A stretch of 64,000 nucleotides of DNA, taken from NCBI GenBank assembly GCA_023512835.1, contig CM042088.1, positions 34,365,664-34,429,663 of the forward strand. Reading direction: 5' to 3'. Every line of letters begins with the position of its first letter. Position 1 is the first letter of the stretch. The notes under the pieces were generated by a model that saw only the letters and a list, made by a program, of their open reading frames with translations, searched no databases and was not told where the DNA came from. The translations under genes and the position numbers were made by a program. The DNA comes from Taxillus chinensis (taxonomy: Eukaryota > Streptophyta > Magnoliopsida > Santalales > Loranthaceae). Positions 11,646 to 24,690 of the stretch are shown here, in pieces.

Positions 11646-13443
11646 TGATCAAGGGGATTTATACTCTCTTTTAGGGCCATTTCAGATACATTTTTATATT
11701 CTTTTGTTTCATGTATTGCCCAATTGAGCTACATTGTCACATTTTTCTGCCCTAACTCAGAAAAGAGGATTTCTTGGAGTTTTTGTGATATTTTTGTTAT
11801 GTTTTTGACAGGAATCCAAGAATCAAGGAAGAATTCACCGGATCATCAGAAGGAAATTAGAATCCCAAAGACCTAAAGACCACAATGAGCAAATTTAAAG
11901 TTAGTCGAGTGAAGCCCATATTGCACATTTCGAGTCTATGAGCTTCATTGAAGATACTTTTATTCTAGTCGGGTGAAATCTAAGATAGTTTAGTGATGAT
12001 CGGGTGAAAGACTCTTCACCCAACCAAATCAGGTGAAATTGATTTTTGCATATCTAGAGTCTACAAGCCTCAACAAAGAAAATATTCTTTTGATCAGGTG
12101 AAATTCGATGTGGTTTGGTGATAGTCGGGTGAAGGTTGTGTGAAACCTTTTTCACCCGACCAAGCCCAAATTTCGGCGTTGGAATCCTCATTTTGGCAGT
12201 TTACTTATTCCATTTTGAATTGAAGTCATTTGAACAAAGAATATGCACCAAACACTTAAGTCAAAGGAAAATTAGTAGAAGAAATTCAAATTTAAAAGGG
12301 TGCTTTGTATTGGCATTGGAGTCTCTTTGGATTAAGTGAGTGATAAAAGATCATTATTTGATCTCTTTTTCAAATTCAAAAACAAGGAGTTACAAGAGAT
12401 TAAATAGGGGGTAATTACTTGGAGGAATTATGAGAAATAATGGAAAATTCAAATTTAAAAATTCAAAATCAGAATGATGAGGCTATAAAAGGGCATCAGA
12501 TCATCCATTGTAAATCATCCAATTTTCTACCATTCTATTTCTACAATTCCATCATCATTTAGAGTAGAGAAAGTGAGATTAAAGAAGGTTTGGAGTATCA
12601 CTTAAAGCTTAAAGGCAACTTGCTTGAAAAAGAAGATCAACCTTGGAATTTCTTGGTCAAAATAGGCAAGCAATCCTTTTGGTATTCTTATTCTATGCAT
12701 TTTAATTCTATTATCTTCAATCAAACTATGGAAGCTTAAAAACCCTTAATTGGAGTTAGGATGGAGTTTGATATAATAAATTAATTTGTAATATTTTAGT
12801 TTAATCTTTTTCACCTTGTGAGTGTTTATTAGATATCTTGGGATAAAATATAAAATGGACTTGATCACTTCATTTTATCATCATAGTTATTTATGTGAAG
12901 GATTAAAAAATAAAGCATAATTATTAGAAAAAGCAAGATAATCAAACTAGGAGTTGCATACTTTGTGAAAGCCAGTGTGAAATCTAAGATACGAAGTTAA
13001 GAGTGGGTGTGATGCTAACTCTAGACCAAACAACTCAAATCTTAATGGGTCACCCATCCCCTATGCTAGGGTATACACACGAATTATGGCACTTGAAAAG
13101 GCTAATTCATACATTAGAGGTTAGGTATTAAACATGATCACAAAGAAAGAATTAGATTAAACTAAGGCATAATCTTAGAAAAAATACATCAAATGAAATC
13201 TTAACTTCAATCACCTTTATCAATTGAACTAATCTCTACTTTAAAAAACATTTCTCCATCTCTCACATTCTTTCAAACAAATTTTTTAAATTCAGTTCTA
13301 TTTTTACAATATTCCAATCAAAAATCTCTCTATAAGCTAGTTAAATATTTCCAAATTCCTCATTCTTCCCTTGGGTTTGACAACAAGACTAAAATTCCAC
13401 CTTATTACTTGTCATGATTTGTACACTTGTGAAATGCCAATCA
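11646..13443 (+). mobile_element. Solo LTR inside the 42-bp tandem repeat
   Basis: The insert starts TGATCAAGG and ends TGCCAATCA, with flanks GGTGG and GGTGC (one mismatch), about 1.8 kb. Internally GTCGGGTGAA-like words recur (11900-12170) and a TATA box lies at 12483, as expected of an LTR promoter. No coding region, primer site or partner LTR was seen. The family is unassigned; orientation is taken from the TATA box. Confidence 0.7.
12483..12490 (+). promoter_or_regulatory. Probable LTR TATA box
   Basis: CTATAAAA lies mid-LTR, followed within 60-70 bases by pyrimidine-rich sequence typical of a transcription start. It would have driven the retrotransposon; no host gene is placed to use it. 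Confidence 0.5.
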
Positions 13444-13750
13444 GGTGCCAATATTAACCATGTAGTAATTAGTAAATAAAATATGGCAAAGTCAACCATA
13501 TAGTAATCAGTAAAGGCAAAACCAATAATGTAATAATCAGTAAATACATATGATGGCAATGTCATCCAATTTATAATCATTAAATATATATGAAGTAACA
13601 ATAACAACCATGTAATAATTTGTAAGTACACATGAGGTGACAAGAGTAACCATGCAGTAATTATAGATATATATGAGGTAAAAAAGTCAACCATATAATA
13701 AATATTAAATACATGTGAGGTAACAAAGTCAATTATGTAATAAACAGCGA

Positions 13751-14092
13751 ATAACTTGTAAAAGGTGCAACTTAAAATCTCAAATCAAACCTTTTACAGA
13801 AGTTCAACACTTATCGAGCTTCTTCACAACATCAAAATAGTATAAAGAGAGGGAGAGAGTTTGCCTATAATATTTTGTGTAAAAAGACTTAAGGTTTGAG
13901 TGTCTATTTATAGGATAAAATCAATGATGATTTTTGTAAATAGAGTGATAAAATTGCTAATTATGAATTAAAAATTCTCATGTACTTTATTACCTTATCA
14001 CATACAATCTAACTTTATTCTATCCCTATCTAACTTTTACATGACACCTAATCACACGGAATTTAACCATACCCCTTTTACTTTATTTTTTA
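13751..14092. other. AT-rich intergenic DNA
   Basis: Nothing recognisable between the tandem repeat and the TIR element. Confidence 0.6.
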
Positions 14093-14772
14093 GAGCATCT
14101 CAAATAGCTTTACCTAAATTTCATTAGCTAAAGTTATATTTAACTTGGTAAATATTACTTTAGCTAAAACTATCTATAATAATAGAATATTTATTTATTT
14201 TGCTTACAATTTTTTTCCTAAATTGTCCCTCCAAAACACTATTCGATCCCCCTCGATGCCATTCTTTAGCACAGGAACAACTCTAACCCAGAGGGCAGGG
14301 CTCAAATCACTGGAGAAGAAGAGAGATCCAAGACGCTAAGACCTGCAACTTCCAACGGGGATAGGGCTAGAGAAGAGAGATCCAAGACGTTCAGTCTTCT
14401 GGCAGGGAGGGATGGGATGTGTTTGGAGAAGAGAGAGAGAGATCTAGGACTATTTCCGATGAGAAGGGGTGGGATGGAGAATGAGAAATCCTAAGAATTA
14501 ATAGACGGGTTGAGGGACTTGAGGATGGTACACTAAACGAAGTAGGTAGAGGGATCGGTTCAATGTAGGGAAGATGGGAGGATATGTTAGGGTTTGAAGG
14601 AATTATGAAGTGCTTGTCTGATGTGGCAAAACTAAAAGTTTAACTATATTTAGATAAATTTATAGCTAAAGTTAAATTTCGGTAATAGTATAGCTAATCT
14701 ATTGGAGTAGTATTTTAGTTAATTATGGATTTAGATAAGCATATAGCTAAGTTATTGGAGATGTTCTTATAT
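14093..14772. mobile_element. Non-autonomous TIR transposon (~680 bp)
   Basis: The left end TAGAGCATCTCAAATAGC and the reverse complement of the right end, AAGAACATCTCCAATAACTT, form long imperfect inverted repeats rich in AGCTAAA/TTTAGCT words. TTTATTTTT occurs just outside both ends and may be a 9-bp target duplication, but the context is low-complexity. The middle (14280-14560) is GC-richer, with a directly repeated GAGAAGAGAGATCCAAGACG, and may be captured host DNA; I recognise no protein in it. The end sequence resembles the elements at 52176-53158 and 63556-63951. Confidence 0.6.
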
Positions 14773-15449
14773 ATTTATTTTTATCGTTTTAATTTTTATT
14801 ATTTTACTATTCATCAAAATTTTATTATTTTAACCTCATTGCTAATTTTGACGTGTTATATTGAAATATGTTATCCATTTTATCTAAATTCATCATTACG
14901 CACAAGAATTTATTTATTTAATACTATAATTAACATATTTAAGTAAAATAAATAACATATTTAAATAATATAAATACTATAACATAACATCATAAATATT
15001 GTAAAGAATAGGCCTGTAATTTGAGTTTGCACCCTTCACCTATCTTGGTTGTGTGTAGTGGAAGATTTGGATTGTACGTTTACTTAAATGCCCGTTGCCA
15101 TCTTATCTTCCTAATTCTACCATCAATGGATATTTTTACCCGATGGTTAATTATTATTCCAACGACTATAACAACTAGTTATTGCAACAATTATAACGAT
15201 TAGTTATTGCAACAACTATTAATGGAGTATATTCTTCCTACTATTATTTCTCATAACTATATTAGGTATTAAAAAATTCAAAATAATTTATTTATGGAAA
15301 AATTATATATTATTTTATTATAAAATTGTAGGTTTTATATGTTGCCCTTCTTAAAAAATTTCATCATCAAAATTACTACATATCATTGAAGAGGTTAGGA
15401 TAGTTTTCTTTCATTGGTTTCTTCATAATATTTTTATGAGCGGTATCGC
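14773..15449. other. AT-rich intergenic DNA
   Basis: No gene or classified element; small AACAACTA-type duplications occur near 15170-15225. Confidence 0.6.
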
Positions 15450-17722
15450 ATGTAGTACCTACTTTTTTCGGTCATGTATTTGCACAATTATTCTTCATAA
15501 TTTAAGTCAACTCTGAGTTGAATGGGCTCTACGGTTAGCACATGTGATCGGTCAAGTATGTATTTCATCGGGAGAGACACCTAGAATATGTCATATATAT
15601 ACTCTTAGTGGTAGGGCTAAGTAGTACAATATAACTCCAATCTTCTCGACTATTTCGAATAGGCCGTTGTATCTTGTGCTTAACTTTCCTTTCTTCTCAA
15701 ACCTCTTGACACTTTTCCATAGAGATACCTTTAGAAATACTCGATAACCTACCTTAAACTCTAAATTTTCATGCTGATGAGCTACATAGCTCTTTTGTTT
15801 ACTTTGTGTAGTTCACATATAACGTTGGATGGTGCATACCTTTTCTGTTGTTTCTTGCACTAATTTTGGACCCAATAACTTTTCTTTTCTTACCTCATCG
15901 CAAAATGTTCGTGTTTAGCATCTTTTCTCATAAAAAGCTTCATATAAAGCCATTTGTATGCTTAAATGATAGCTATTTTTGTATCAAATTTTATCCAAGG
16001 GAGCTGTTGATCCTAGCTTCCTTGGAAGTCAAGAGAATACATCCAATGTTTGAATTGTACTCTCCAATTGTCTATTATTTCGAGGGTGAAAAGTGATACT
16101 AAACTTATCTTTGTACTTAGGGAATATTAAAGGCTCTTACAAAATTTTTATGTAAACCTTGGGCCATAATTATAGATGTTGGATAATGGTGCTCTAGGAA
16201 GTGCAATAACTTCTTTGATGTAAATCTTGACCAATTAATCCAAAGAAAAATTATGTATATCATATAAGAATGAAGTGGGATGTCTATGTAGGGGAGTCTA
16301 CCATAACCCAAATTGCATTATATCCTTATATTGTTCTTAGTAGGGCTGTAACAAACTCCAAAGTTATATTCTACCATTTCCATTCAAGCATCGACAATAA
16401 TTGTGAAAATCCCTTTGGTAACTGTTACTTAGCTTTCACTTGTTGGCATACCATATACGTTTATGTAAAGTCAACAATTTCTCTGCTTATGTTATCCCAC
16501 CGAAAGTGTTTTCATAGATCTCAATACACCTTAGTGCTCCCAAGATATATAAAGAATGTTGAGCTATGCATTAGTGTTCATAGCTCCCTTTTTAATTTTA
16601 TGGATGATGGTACGCATAGTCTCATATGAAATCTCAAGATGTTATCTTGGCCAATAGTGAAATCATGGAGTTTAAATTTTTTTTGTTGCCTCCATCTTCT
16701 TTTGTAAGTTGGGATCCCCATGTTGCGCTACTTTTATCCTCTCCAAAAGTAATGGTTGAGCAATTATCCAGGCTAACTACTTTTGCTCCATGATTAATAA
16801 TCTCAATATCCATCCTTTTAAGATCTTTAATCAAAGGTCTTTGTATGGTGATCATTAGTACTAAAGTACCTAAGTATTTTCTACTTAAGAGCATCTGCCA
16901 CCATGTTTTCCTTCCCAGGATGGTAGTTGATAATGCATCCGTAGTCAATACTTAAAAGCTCAAGCAACCTTCTTTGCCGCATATTTATCTCATTTTGGGT
17001 GAATATGTACTTGAGGCTTTTATGATTGATTTAGATCTCAAACCCTTCACTATAGATATAATGATGAAAAATCTTTAGCACAAAGATAATAGTTGCCTAC
17101 TGCAAGCTATATGTGGTATAATTCATTTTGTGAGTTTTTAGTTAGAGCGATGTGCATGTAATTACTTTACCATTTTGTATCAGCACATTACCAAGTCCTT
17201 CCTTCAATGCATCACTATAAATTATAAAGCTCCCATCTCCATAAGGCAATGTTAGCATAAGTGCACTAATCAACCATCATTTCAATTCATAAAAACTATC
17301 TACACACTTGATCTATTTGATCTTAGTGCTTTTGTGAGTTAACTTTGTCAATGGGCTATCCAGTTTTATAAAGTTTTCTATGAACCTCCGATGATATTCG
17401 ATAACTCCTACAAAGCTACAAATCCCTATTGCTATTATAGTGTCTTGGCCACTCCTCTATTGCCTTTTTCTTTACAGGGTCTACAAAGATGTCTTCGATC
17501 ATGAGTGACCACATGCCCCAAAAAAACCACTTGTTTTAGGAAATATTCATACTTGATAAATTTAACAAAAAACTTCTTCCTCTTTAATATTTGTAACACA
17601 ATCCTCAAGTGCTTTCATGTTCCTCCTGACTTTTGGAATAGATAAGTATATCATCAATAAAGACAACAATAAACATATTTAAGAAACTGGTTAGTGAATC
17701 CTCATATTCGTACTCGAAGGGA
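15450..17722 (-). pseudogene. Decayed Ty3/gypsy pol (RT, RNase H, integrase), Tekay/Del-like
   Basis: Read on the minus strand from 17722, broken frames give FIVVFIDDILIYSKSQEEHE (reverse transcriptase active site, with IDD in place of the usual VDD). Next come VDPVKKKAIEEWPR-like RT thumb sequence, an RNase H/tether region ('ADAL' then YLGTLVLMITIQRPLIKDLK and MDIEIINHG near 16880-16800) and finally the integrase tail LEFKVGYRVFLKVSLWKSVK plus RYNGLFEIVEKIG (near 15750-15600). Many stops and frameshifts interrupt it. The domain order and wording match Tekay/Del chromoviruses. The upstream gag, protease and RT fingers are missing; at 17722 the sequence joins a truncated LTR. Confidence 0.85.
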
Positions 17723-18719
17723 TAAGGAGTTGGTGATAATTAACACCTAGAAGTGAACCTTAGCACGAGTGTCCTCCCCACCTGCTCATAATATAAACTA
17801 TACATATATACATATGCTAAACAAAAATCTCATTTCAATTCAATTTAATGGATACACTATTTACCTCCCTCGAGGTTACAACATATTTATCTCATTACAA
17901 CAATGAAAACTAAATAAGAGCAATAATATAATACAAATAGGGTATCCACCTCGGGTGATCTTTCTATAAGATTATGGAAGAAAGATAAATACAACAGGAG
18001 GAGTGAGCAACCACAACTTAGTAAGGATCATGTCTCCTCAATCCATCCCAATGCATAAACTCTATATGTAAGGTGTAGGAATATGCTCATGTAGTATCAC
18101 ATGTAAACAAATAACTTACCAATATAAATCATACAACTCATGTTTAGCATTTCAAACTCTATCTTGACCTCTCAAGCATATTAGCCTTATAGGCTTTTGG
18201 TCAAGGTCTCTTAGGCACAGTGTTAGCCTCATAGGCTTTCCAAATAAATCTAACCTCATAGGTTTAGTGTTGACCTCTTAGGCTTATAGTCAAATCTAGC
18301 CCCATAAGCTTTGTGTTAGCCTCCTGAGCCTTTAATTAAATATGGTCTCATAAGCATAGCATTAGCCTTATGGGCACAAACACTATCATGTCTTGATAAA
18401 TAGATATAAAAAGTTAAACACTTCAATTCATATCTCAAACATGCATCTCATGCTCAAAGTCACAAATTCGACATGTTATATAAATACAAGGCACACATGC
18501 ATCAAAAGCAAGGTAGAATTCTCAAGTCCCCTTAGCTCATAGCCATCAAACCCCTCATTAGACTCTTTGCAAAACCTTGGGGCTAAACCACAAAGAAAAG
18601 ACAAAAAAAATAGAGAAAATAGACAACTAGTCGACTAAAACAAATGCATTTCAGTTAACCATTATTCACTCGACCACCTTCATTAATTAAGCTTGGAAAA
18701 CCCACTGGAATTTGATGTG
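17723..18719 (-). mobile_element. Truncated LTR, same family as 45816-47599
   Basis: On the minus strand the last part (GCTAAGGTTC, TAGGTGTTAATTATCACCAA, CTCCTTATC) matches the end of the LTR at 45816-47599. Internal AGCCTCATAGGCTT repeats (18170-18370) correspond to the GCCTGTGAGGC-type repeats there. Its front part is missing where the LTR at 18720 begins. Confidence 0.65.
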
Positions 18720-19427
18720 TGTAGAGACCCGTGTTTGAGTCGGTCCATGAGATAGTTCTTATTAGTGGATGAAAACATCTGGATGATGATATGACAGTCA
18801 ATGTGAGTGATTTGACAGTGTTTGAGATTGATTCTGAGTCGAAGTCCTGAAAGGCTAATCCGTGTACTTTCGGAGATCTTTCAGTTGACCTTGTGTGTGA
18901 GCTATTATTTGAGGATGAGATCATCTGAATGGTGATATGCTCATCATTTCGAGTATTTTGACAGTAATTGAGCTCAATTTGGAGTTCATGACCCCAATAG
19001 GTCAATTATTATTTTGGGTGTTTATTAATTAAAGAAATAGACAGAAATATAAATAGGAGAAAAAAAGGGAGCATCCAAGTTGCATTTCTTTGGTTGTGCG
19101 TTGGAGAGATTGAGAGAAAAAGAAAGAGCTAGCTTGGCGGAGGAGCATGTAGCCTTCAATTTTGAGTGTTTTGAGTTCTTTGGATCTATAAGAATCATTC
19201 TATTTAGGTGTTCCTAGTTCTTACATCAATTATCTATATGGATATGTATGATTTGAGCATCATTTATGAGGTTAACATGAACCCAAGGTTTTGGGGGAAA
19301 ACCAATTTTAGTATGGAACCTTGAATTGTAGGTTGTTTTGGCAGCCTAAGATGGTTATATGGTGTTAGAAACCCATTTTAGGGTGAATATATACTAGAAA
19401 CTACATTTTTGGGTTCAGAGATTAGAT

Positions 19428-20760
19428 TTCATCGAACAATAGTTGACAGGCATGGCTGGGCAGTATAGATGATAGGTTGACCCGGGCGGTCTATGTGGTT
19501 GATGTGGTCAACATGGTCAATCGGTGTGGTCGATGTGGATGAGTTTGGTTGAGATGGTCGACTAAGGGTGGTCAAGGTGCAATGTGCTCAACCTTGACCA
19601 AAGGGCATGGTCGACCTTAACCAATCAATATTTTTAGTGTTTTGGTTAACTTATATATCCTATTTTTCTAGGTCGATGTATGGAATATTATTATTTGTTT
19701 GGCATGGAATGTTATTTAATGTGCATATGGTTATGAATTGTGAACCTTATGGCATTTAGGGGCCTAAATTGTGACATTTTGCTAGTTTGAGGGTTTGCTG
19801 GTCAACCGAGGTCCCATATAAGGCCGGCTAAAGGTCGAGGTCCCCAATATGGCTAGTTGACAGCATTAAGGTCCCATATAGGGCTGCCTAGAGGACGAGG
19901 TCCATTATATGGCTAGTTGATAGTGTTGAGGTCTCATATGTGGTTGGCTTGGTGCTACATTCCATAAATGGCTGGCAGGCTATGAAATCTATCTATACAG
20001 ACTGATAATTAGTAAACCATTTCTATAAATCTATCTATACCAATGGAAATATATGTTTGTGAGTATATATATTGGTGTATACTCACGGCTAGTAATTCCG
20101 TTGCTATAAACCCTATTTTTACACATGAATTTTTTATCTGTTAGTATAAACATCCGTTGGTATAGATCATTTTATTTGTAGTGGGGGTTTATAGATTGGA
20201 TTTCATCGAACGATAGTCAACAAGCCCGACTAAGCAGTGCAGATGATATGTTAACCCGGGTGGTCAACGTGGTTGATGTGGTCAACATGGTCGATTGGTG
20301 TGGTCGATGTGGATGAGTTTGGTTGAGATGGTCGACTAGGGGTGGTCAAGGTGCAATGTGCTCGACCTTGACCAAAGGGCGTGGTCGACTTCAACCAATC
20401 AATATTTCTAGGTTAACCTAAATATCTTGTTTTTTTAAGTCAATGTATGGAATATTGCTATTTGTTTGGCATAGAATGTTATTTAATGTGCATATGGTTA
20501 CGAGTTAAGAACCTCATGGCATTTAGTGACCTAGGTTGTGACATTTTGCTAGTTTAAGGGTTTGTTGGTCAACCGAGGTCCCATATAAGGCTGGCTGGAG
20601 GTCGAGGTCCCCAATATGTCTAGTTAACAGCATTAAGGTCCCATATAGGGCTGCTTGGAGGCCGAGGTCCTTTATATGGCTGGTTGATAGTGTTGAGGTC
20701 CCATATGTGGTTAGCTTGGCGCTACATTCCACATATGGATGACAGGCTATGAAAGCCTTG
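19428..20760. repeat. ~550-bp direct duplication within the LTR
   Basis: The copies start TTTCATCGAACAATAG / TTTCATCGAACGATAG and run in parallel through GGTCGATGTGGATGAGTTTG and the GGTCCCATATA-type short repeats to GGCAGGCTATGAAA / GACAGGCTATGAAA. They differ by scattered substitutions, so the duplication is not recent. The ~210 bp between them holds a CACTA-type end. Confidence 0.85.
19986..20183 (-). mobile_element. CACTA-like transposon end fragment
   Basis: On the minus strand it starts CACTACAAATAAAATGATC, the terminal signature of CACTA (En/Spm) elements, followed by repeated subterminal ACCAACGGA/ACCAATGG-type words. The opposite CACTA end is missing. Confidence 0.55.
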
Positions 20761-21559
20761 CGTGAATTGATCAGTTGAGGAGGGGTAATGGTGATACTCA
20801 TTACTTGCGATTGATGTGGCATCTTGTGATTAGATCACAACTTTACTATGGTTTTAAGTGATCCAATAAATGTGTGTTACATTAGTATATTTGCGTGGAT
20901 TTCGTCTATTTGGACTGTTTTGTGTTTGTTTGATTTGATATGACTAGGGTTGATATACATGGATATGATTGTTTGTGAACTATTGTAATTGTGCATGTAT
21001 CGCATAGGACACTACATTGGCATATATATACACTAAACATGTAGTCCTAGATGCTAATAGGGTGGTGTGGAGTAGTAAGTCATATACTTGGCATTTGTGC
21101 TCACTCTACATTATTGTTATGTATTTTTAAGTCCTAACAGGAGGTAACTACTAGGTATGCAGGTGAGCAAACCAAATCCCTTTGATGTAGAGGATTTTTA
21201 TGTTTACATTTTAGTTGAATTATCTGTTCTGTATTATTATTTCTTTCTTCCTAGACATGAGTTCATGGTTGTTGTACTAGATTAGCATATATCTTTTCCC
21301 TTGCCTTTATATGAGTTTAGTTTGACACATGACCTGTTGTGGTTGAATATGTTATGTGATGAGTATTATGTTATTTACTTACATATCATTGGGAGTGTAC
21401 AAGAACACCTATGTTCTATGATTGTATATGTGCATATAGGACAGCACTCACTATGTGTGTCCCTTTTAGTGCTAGTCACTAACCTCTTGTCTTTGAGTGC
21501 AGGCATGGGGCAGTCACATTCTCGGTTCTAGGTCTTCTAAAGTTGGGGGCATTACAAGT

Positions 21560-21572
21560 TGGTATCATAGCA
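21560..21572 (+). promoter_or_regulatory. Retrotransposon primer-binding site
   Basis: TGGTATCATAGCA, four bases after the LTR end, matches the TGGTATCAGAGC site for initiator-methionine tRNA with one change. It fixes the LTR at 18720-21556 as a 5' LTR on the plus strand. Confidence 0.8.
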
Positions 21573-23458
21573 TGGCCTAGTTGAACCTAAGTTAGTAGGG
21601 GTGGTCGATAGATACCTAGGAACTTGGCCAACTGTAAGGAAGGTGCCTAAACAATGCAGTCCTTACATGTGTTTTGAGTTTCCCATGGGTCTTTCCGATC
21701 ACCCTTGTAAAGACCCGTACCTATGTGAGGTTGGAAGTTAGCCCTCGAATAGAGTCAGGAATATTTGTTCGGCAGCATGGCTTTAAAGTAAGCGTTTTGA
21801 GTTATTATTATTAATATAATTCTTTTAATATTTTGGCTTTATTATAATAATACTAATATATTATTATTATTCAATATTTTGAGTTTGTTATTATTATGAT
21901 GATAATTAATAAGCATTTTAATATTTTGAGTTTATTATTATTATAATGTTAATATGACTAATAAAATTATTTAAATATTTTGAGGTTATTATTATTATTA
22001 ATGTAATTATTGGGGTTGTTATTATTATTATTATAATTTATTATTATAATTATTAATCTTACTACTATTATTATTATTAATGTTATTTTTATTAAATTTA
22101 ATAATAAAAGAATAATATATTGATTAGTATAAAAGGGGGAAGCTAGGGTAAAAACCCAACGTGCTGTTTGTCGTGTCTCTACGCAGAGTTTTGTGAGGAA
22201 GGAGAGGTTTTGAAGCCATTTTGTTCGACCAATCTCTCGAGTCTAGATTCAGGTAGGTGATTCTAGACTATTCGTTGTTCTATTTCATGAGTGCAAACTG
22301 TTAGAGATAAATATTCATCTATGTTGTTCACCTCATTCCTTGTTTGTCGCTTACCCTCTCCGTGTCTGTTAGTATGATTTGCAGTCTGCAGCCTGCTTTA
22401 TATAAATATTTCTGTTAGATCAAGCCCAGAATTTGGATTATGCAAATAAAACCCCTTGTAATTTGATCTGAGACTTTTGTTGTTTCATTTTAAGTTATTA
22501 CAGAAGATATAAACTTAATTCAGACCTATACTCGTGAGAGAGAAAGCTAAGGACGGGATACATAATCCTGATCCGGATGAAAGTATGTGTCATCAAAAAC
22601 TTGGTACATAACCAAGTCTTCACTTCATACGGAATAAGGATCATACGTGCAGACTAATGAGTTAAAGCTACGGACTAAGGAGTCTGCGCCTAACACTTTA
22701 AAATTGACTAAGTCAATAGATGCGGAGTAAGAATCCTAGTCTATAAGTCCCACAGAGAAAGTCACAGTTATCACGGAGTAAAAAGGCTAAGTCTTCCACT
22801 CAAACGGACTAAGGAAAAGAATCACGGAGTAAGAAATCCGAAGCATTCTATACATGCGGAGTAAGGAACGACTTATGCGGAATAAGGACCCGAGTCTTCA
22901 TTTCGCACGGAGTAAGGAAATTTGATGCGGAGTAAGGAATCCGAACCTGTTACTCTTGCGGAGTAAGGATGTGCTAATACGGAGTAAGCCATCCGTTCCT
23001 TTAACTCATGCGGAGTAAGGAAACTAGACGCAGAGTAAGGAAGCGCTAATGCGGAGTGTCATCACCCGGTGTCGTCCGGGCTCGTGACTGGCTTGAGATT
23101 ACTCCTTTGGATGGAGATTTGGTCATTGAGCCATTATTGCCATAGCTCGCACAGAACCAAAAAGAGAGATAGAAAGACAGAGTCGCCACCAAACAAAGAT
23201 GAAGGTGTGTTTGGCCACCTAGGAGGGTCTACGGTTCCAGAGAATAGGTTCAGGAGTCGGTTACGTGTGGGGAAGGAAGAAAGGCTCTTGCACCCCCACA
23301 ACGCCCAAAATTAGTACCTAGTCTTTGTCTATGGGTGCTTGCTTGTTTTACTTTTCTTTTCTTCCTTTTTATTTCATTGCAGAAACTGTGATGGTTTTTA
23401 TTAGAAACAGGATGTTATTCTTTTGTTTTATCGAGAAAAACAGAAAGAAAGCCAGTGG

Positions 23459-23745
23459 CATGAAGAGCACAGCAAGGAGCTCGGATTCATTACCACAATT
23501 AATGTTGGCCAGGTGGTGAAGACATAAGCAATAGGGCTTATCTTATAGCCACAGAAGCCTGGATTTGTTTAAAAGAATTTGAGGTTTTACCTTAAAAACA
23601 AAAAGGTAGGGCCTGATGTCATGAAGAGCATACTGTGAAGCTCAGATTCACTACCGGACACACTATTGGCCAAGTGGTGAGGATATGAGCATAAAAGCTC
23701 AATCCCATGGCCACCGGGCCTTTGAAAACGTTTTTGTGTATTCTT
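23459..23745. repeat. ~160-bp tandem duplication in the Ogre-like LTR
   Basis: Two diverged copies share CATGAAGAGCA, AGCTC(A/G)GATTCA, TTGGCCA(A/G)GTGGTGA and ATAGCCAC/ATGGCCAC words. Confidence 0.75.
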
Positions 23746-24397
23746 GAATAAAAAAGGGAAATTTTTGATATAGTTTATGATGAAAAACGTGAGAGAGAAG
23801 GGAATAAAAAACCTGGAAATCGAAGTCGATGTTCCTGCCAGTGCCTTATTCCTTCTTTTGAAGGCTTGGAGAGTGCAAGGACAAAACCCAGCAAGGGGAA
23901 TGCTTGATATCATTTTCAGCTTCAGCCAGCAAGAATTTATTCCAAGAACAGCACCACGCTTCCTTCTTTTCAGAAATGGGAACCCAGAATTTGCAAGCTG
24001 CCTTTTTCGGGATCTCACTCGCCGAATCCTTGAACTCCTTGTTGAACTCTCTATGTGGCTAGAGGTTAGTCTCAAATATGGGTGATACCCCCCTTTTTTG
24101 GTTGAACAAGTGACCGTTTTATAGAGGTTTTTTGGAAGGGACAGACGGCCGCTTGGAATTTGGAGAATTAAATGACATGATTTTTGGAGTTCCCATGCAT
24201 CAATAATGAGCCCCAAGAACGACATATGCATTTACGAGGTGAAAAACGAGTTCCCAGGCATTGAATAATGCATTTTCGAGAGTCCAAGTATTTAAACACG
24301 TGTTTTGAGTTGTTTAAAATGCAATCTCGAGAAATACAACGCTTTACTCACTGTGCACTTAAAAGAGAAGTGAAACAGCGTCGTTTTGGAGTTCCAG

Positions 24398-24690
24398 CCG
24401 AAGGAGCTGCGGGGCTGCGAGGTTTCGAGGCAAGACTTCGAGGCTGATCTCCGAGGCTATGGCTACGAGGCTACGAAGCTATGAGGCTACGAGGCTGCGC
24501 TGCGAGGCTACGTGGCTACGAGGCTGCGCTATGCGGCTGCGGCTACGAGGCTGCAGCTATGAGGCTACGGCTACGAGGCTGCGACTACGAGGCTACGAGG
24601 CTGCGACTACGAGGCTACGAGGCTGCACTATGCAGCTGCGGCTACGAGGCTACGACTACGAGGCTGCGACTACGAGGCTCGTAGTTTTTT
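24398..24690. repeat. CTACGAGG / CTGCGAGG minisatellite
   Basis: About 290 bp of GAGGCTACGAGGCTGCGACTA-type units with 6-9-bp sub-repeats. Two overlapping open frames through it give Arg-Leu-rich peptides; they are repeat artefacts. It sits near the 3' third of the Ogre-like LTR. Confidence 0.9.

Larger units (their letters stand above)
11550..13750. repeat. Degenerate 42-bp tandem repeat, split by an LTR insertion
   Basis: About ten imperfect copies of a unit whose core is AACCATGTAGTAATCAGTAA followed by ATACATATGAGGTGACAAAGTC. Copies 1-2 and part of copy 3 lie at 11550-11645; the others lie at 13444-13750. The 1.8-kb solo LTR at 11646-13443 interrupts copy 3. Because 42 is a multiple of three, the minus strand has an open frame through the array with a 14-residue hydrophobic repeat; that frame is a by-product and not a gene. 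Confidence 0.8.
18720..21556 (+). mobile_element. 5' LTR of a gypsy element, enlarged by an internal duplication
   Basis: It begins TGTAGAGACCCGTGTTTGAG (compare TGTAAGGACCTGTGTTTGAG at 45816) and ends GGGGGCATTACA just before a primer-binding site. At 2.8 kb it is longer than its relatives because a segment of about 550 bp is present twice (19428-19985 and 20202-20760) around a CACTA-like fragment. The internal region is only about 150 bp before another LTR interrupts it at 21706; no gag or pol of this element was found. Confidence 0.75.

Noticed and set aside
13389..13694. 101-aa hydrophobic repeat protein on the minus strand
   Set aside because: It arises because the 42-bp satellite unit is a multiple of three.
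20523..20822. 99-aa minus-strand frame with internal repeats
   Set aside because: It is the translation of the GGTCCCATATA-type short repeats in a gypsy LTR.
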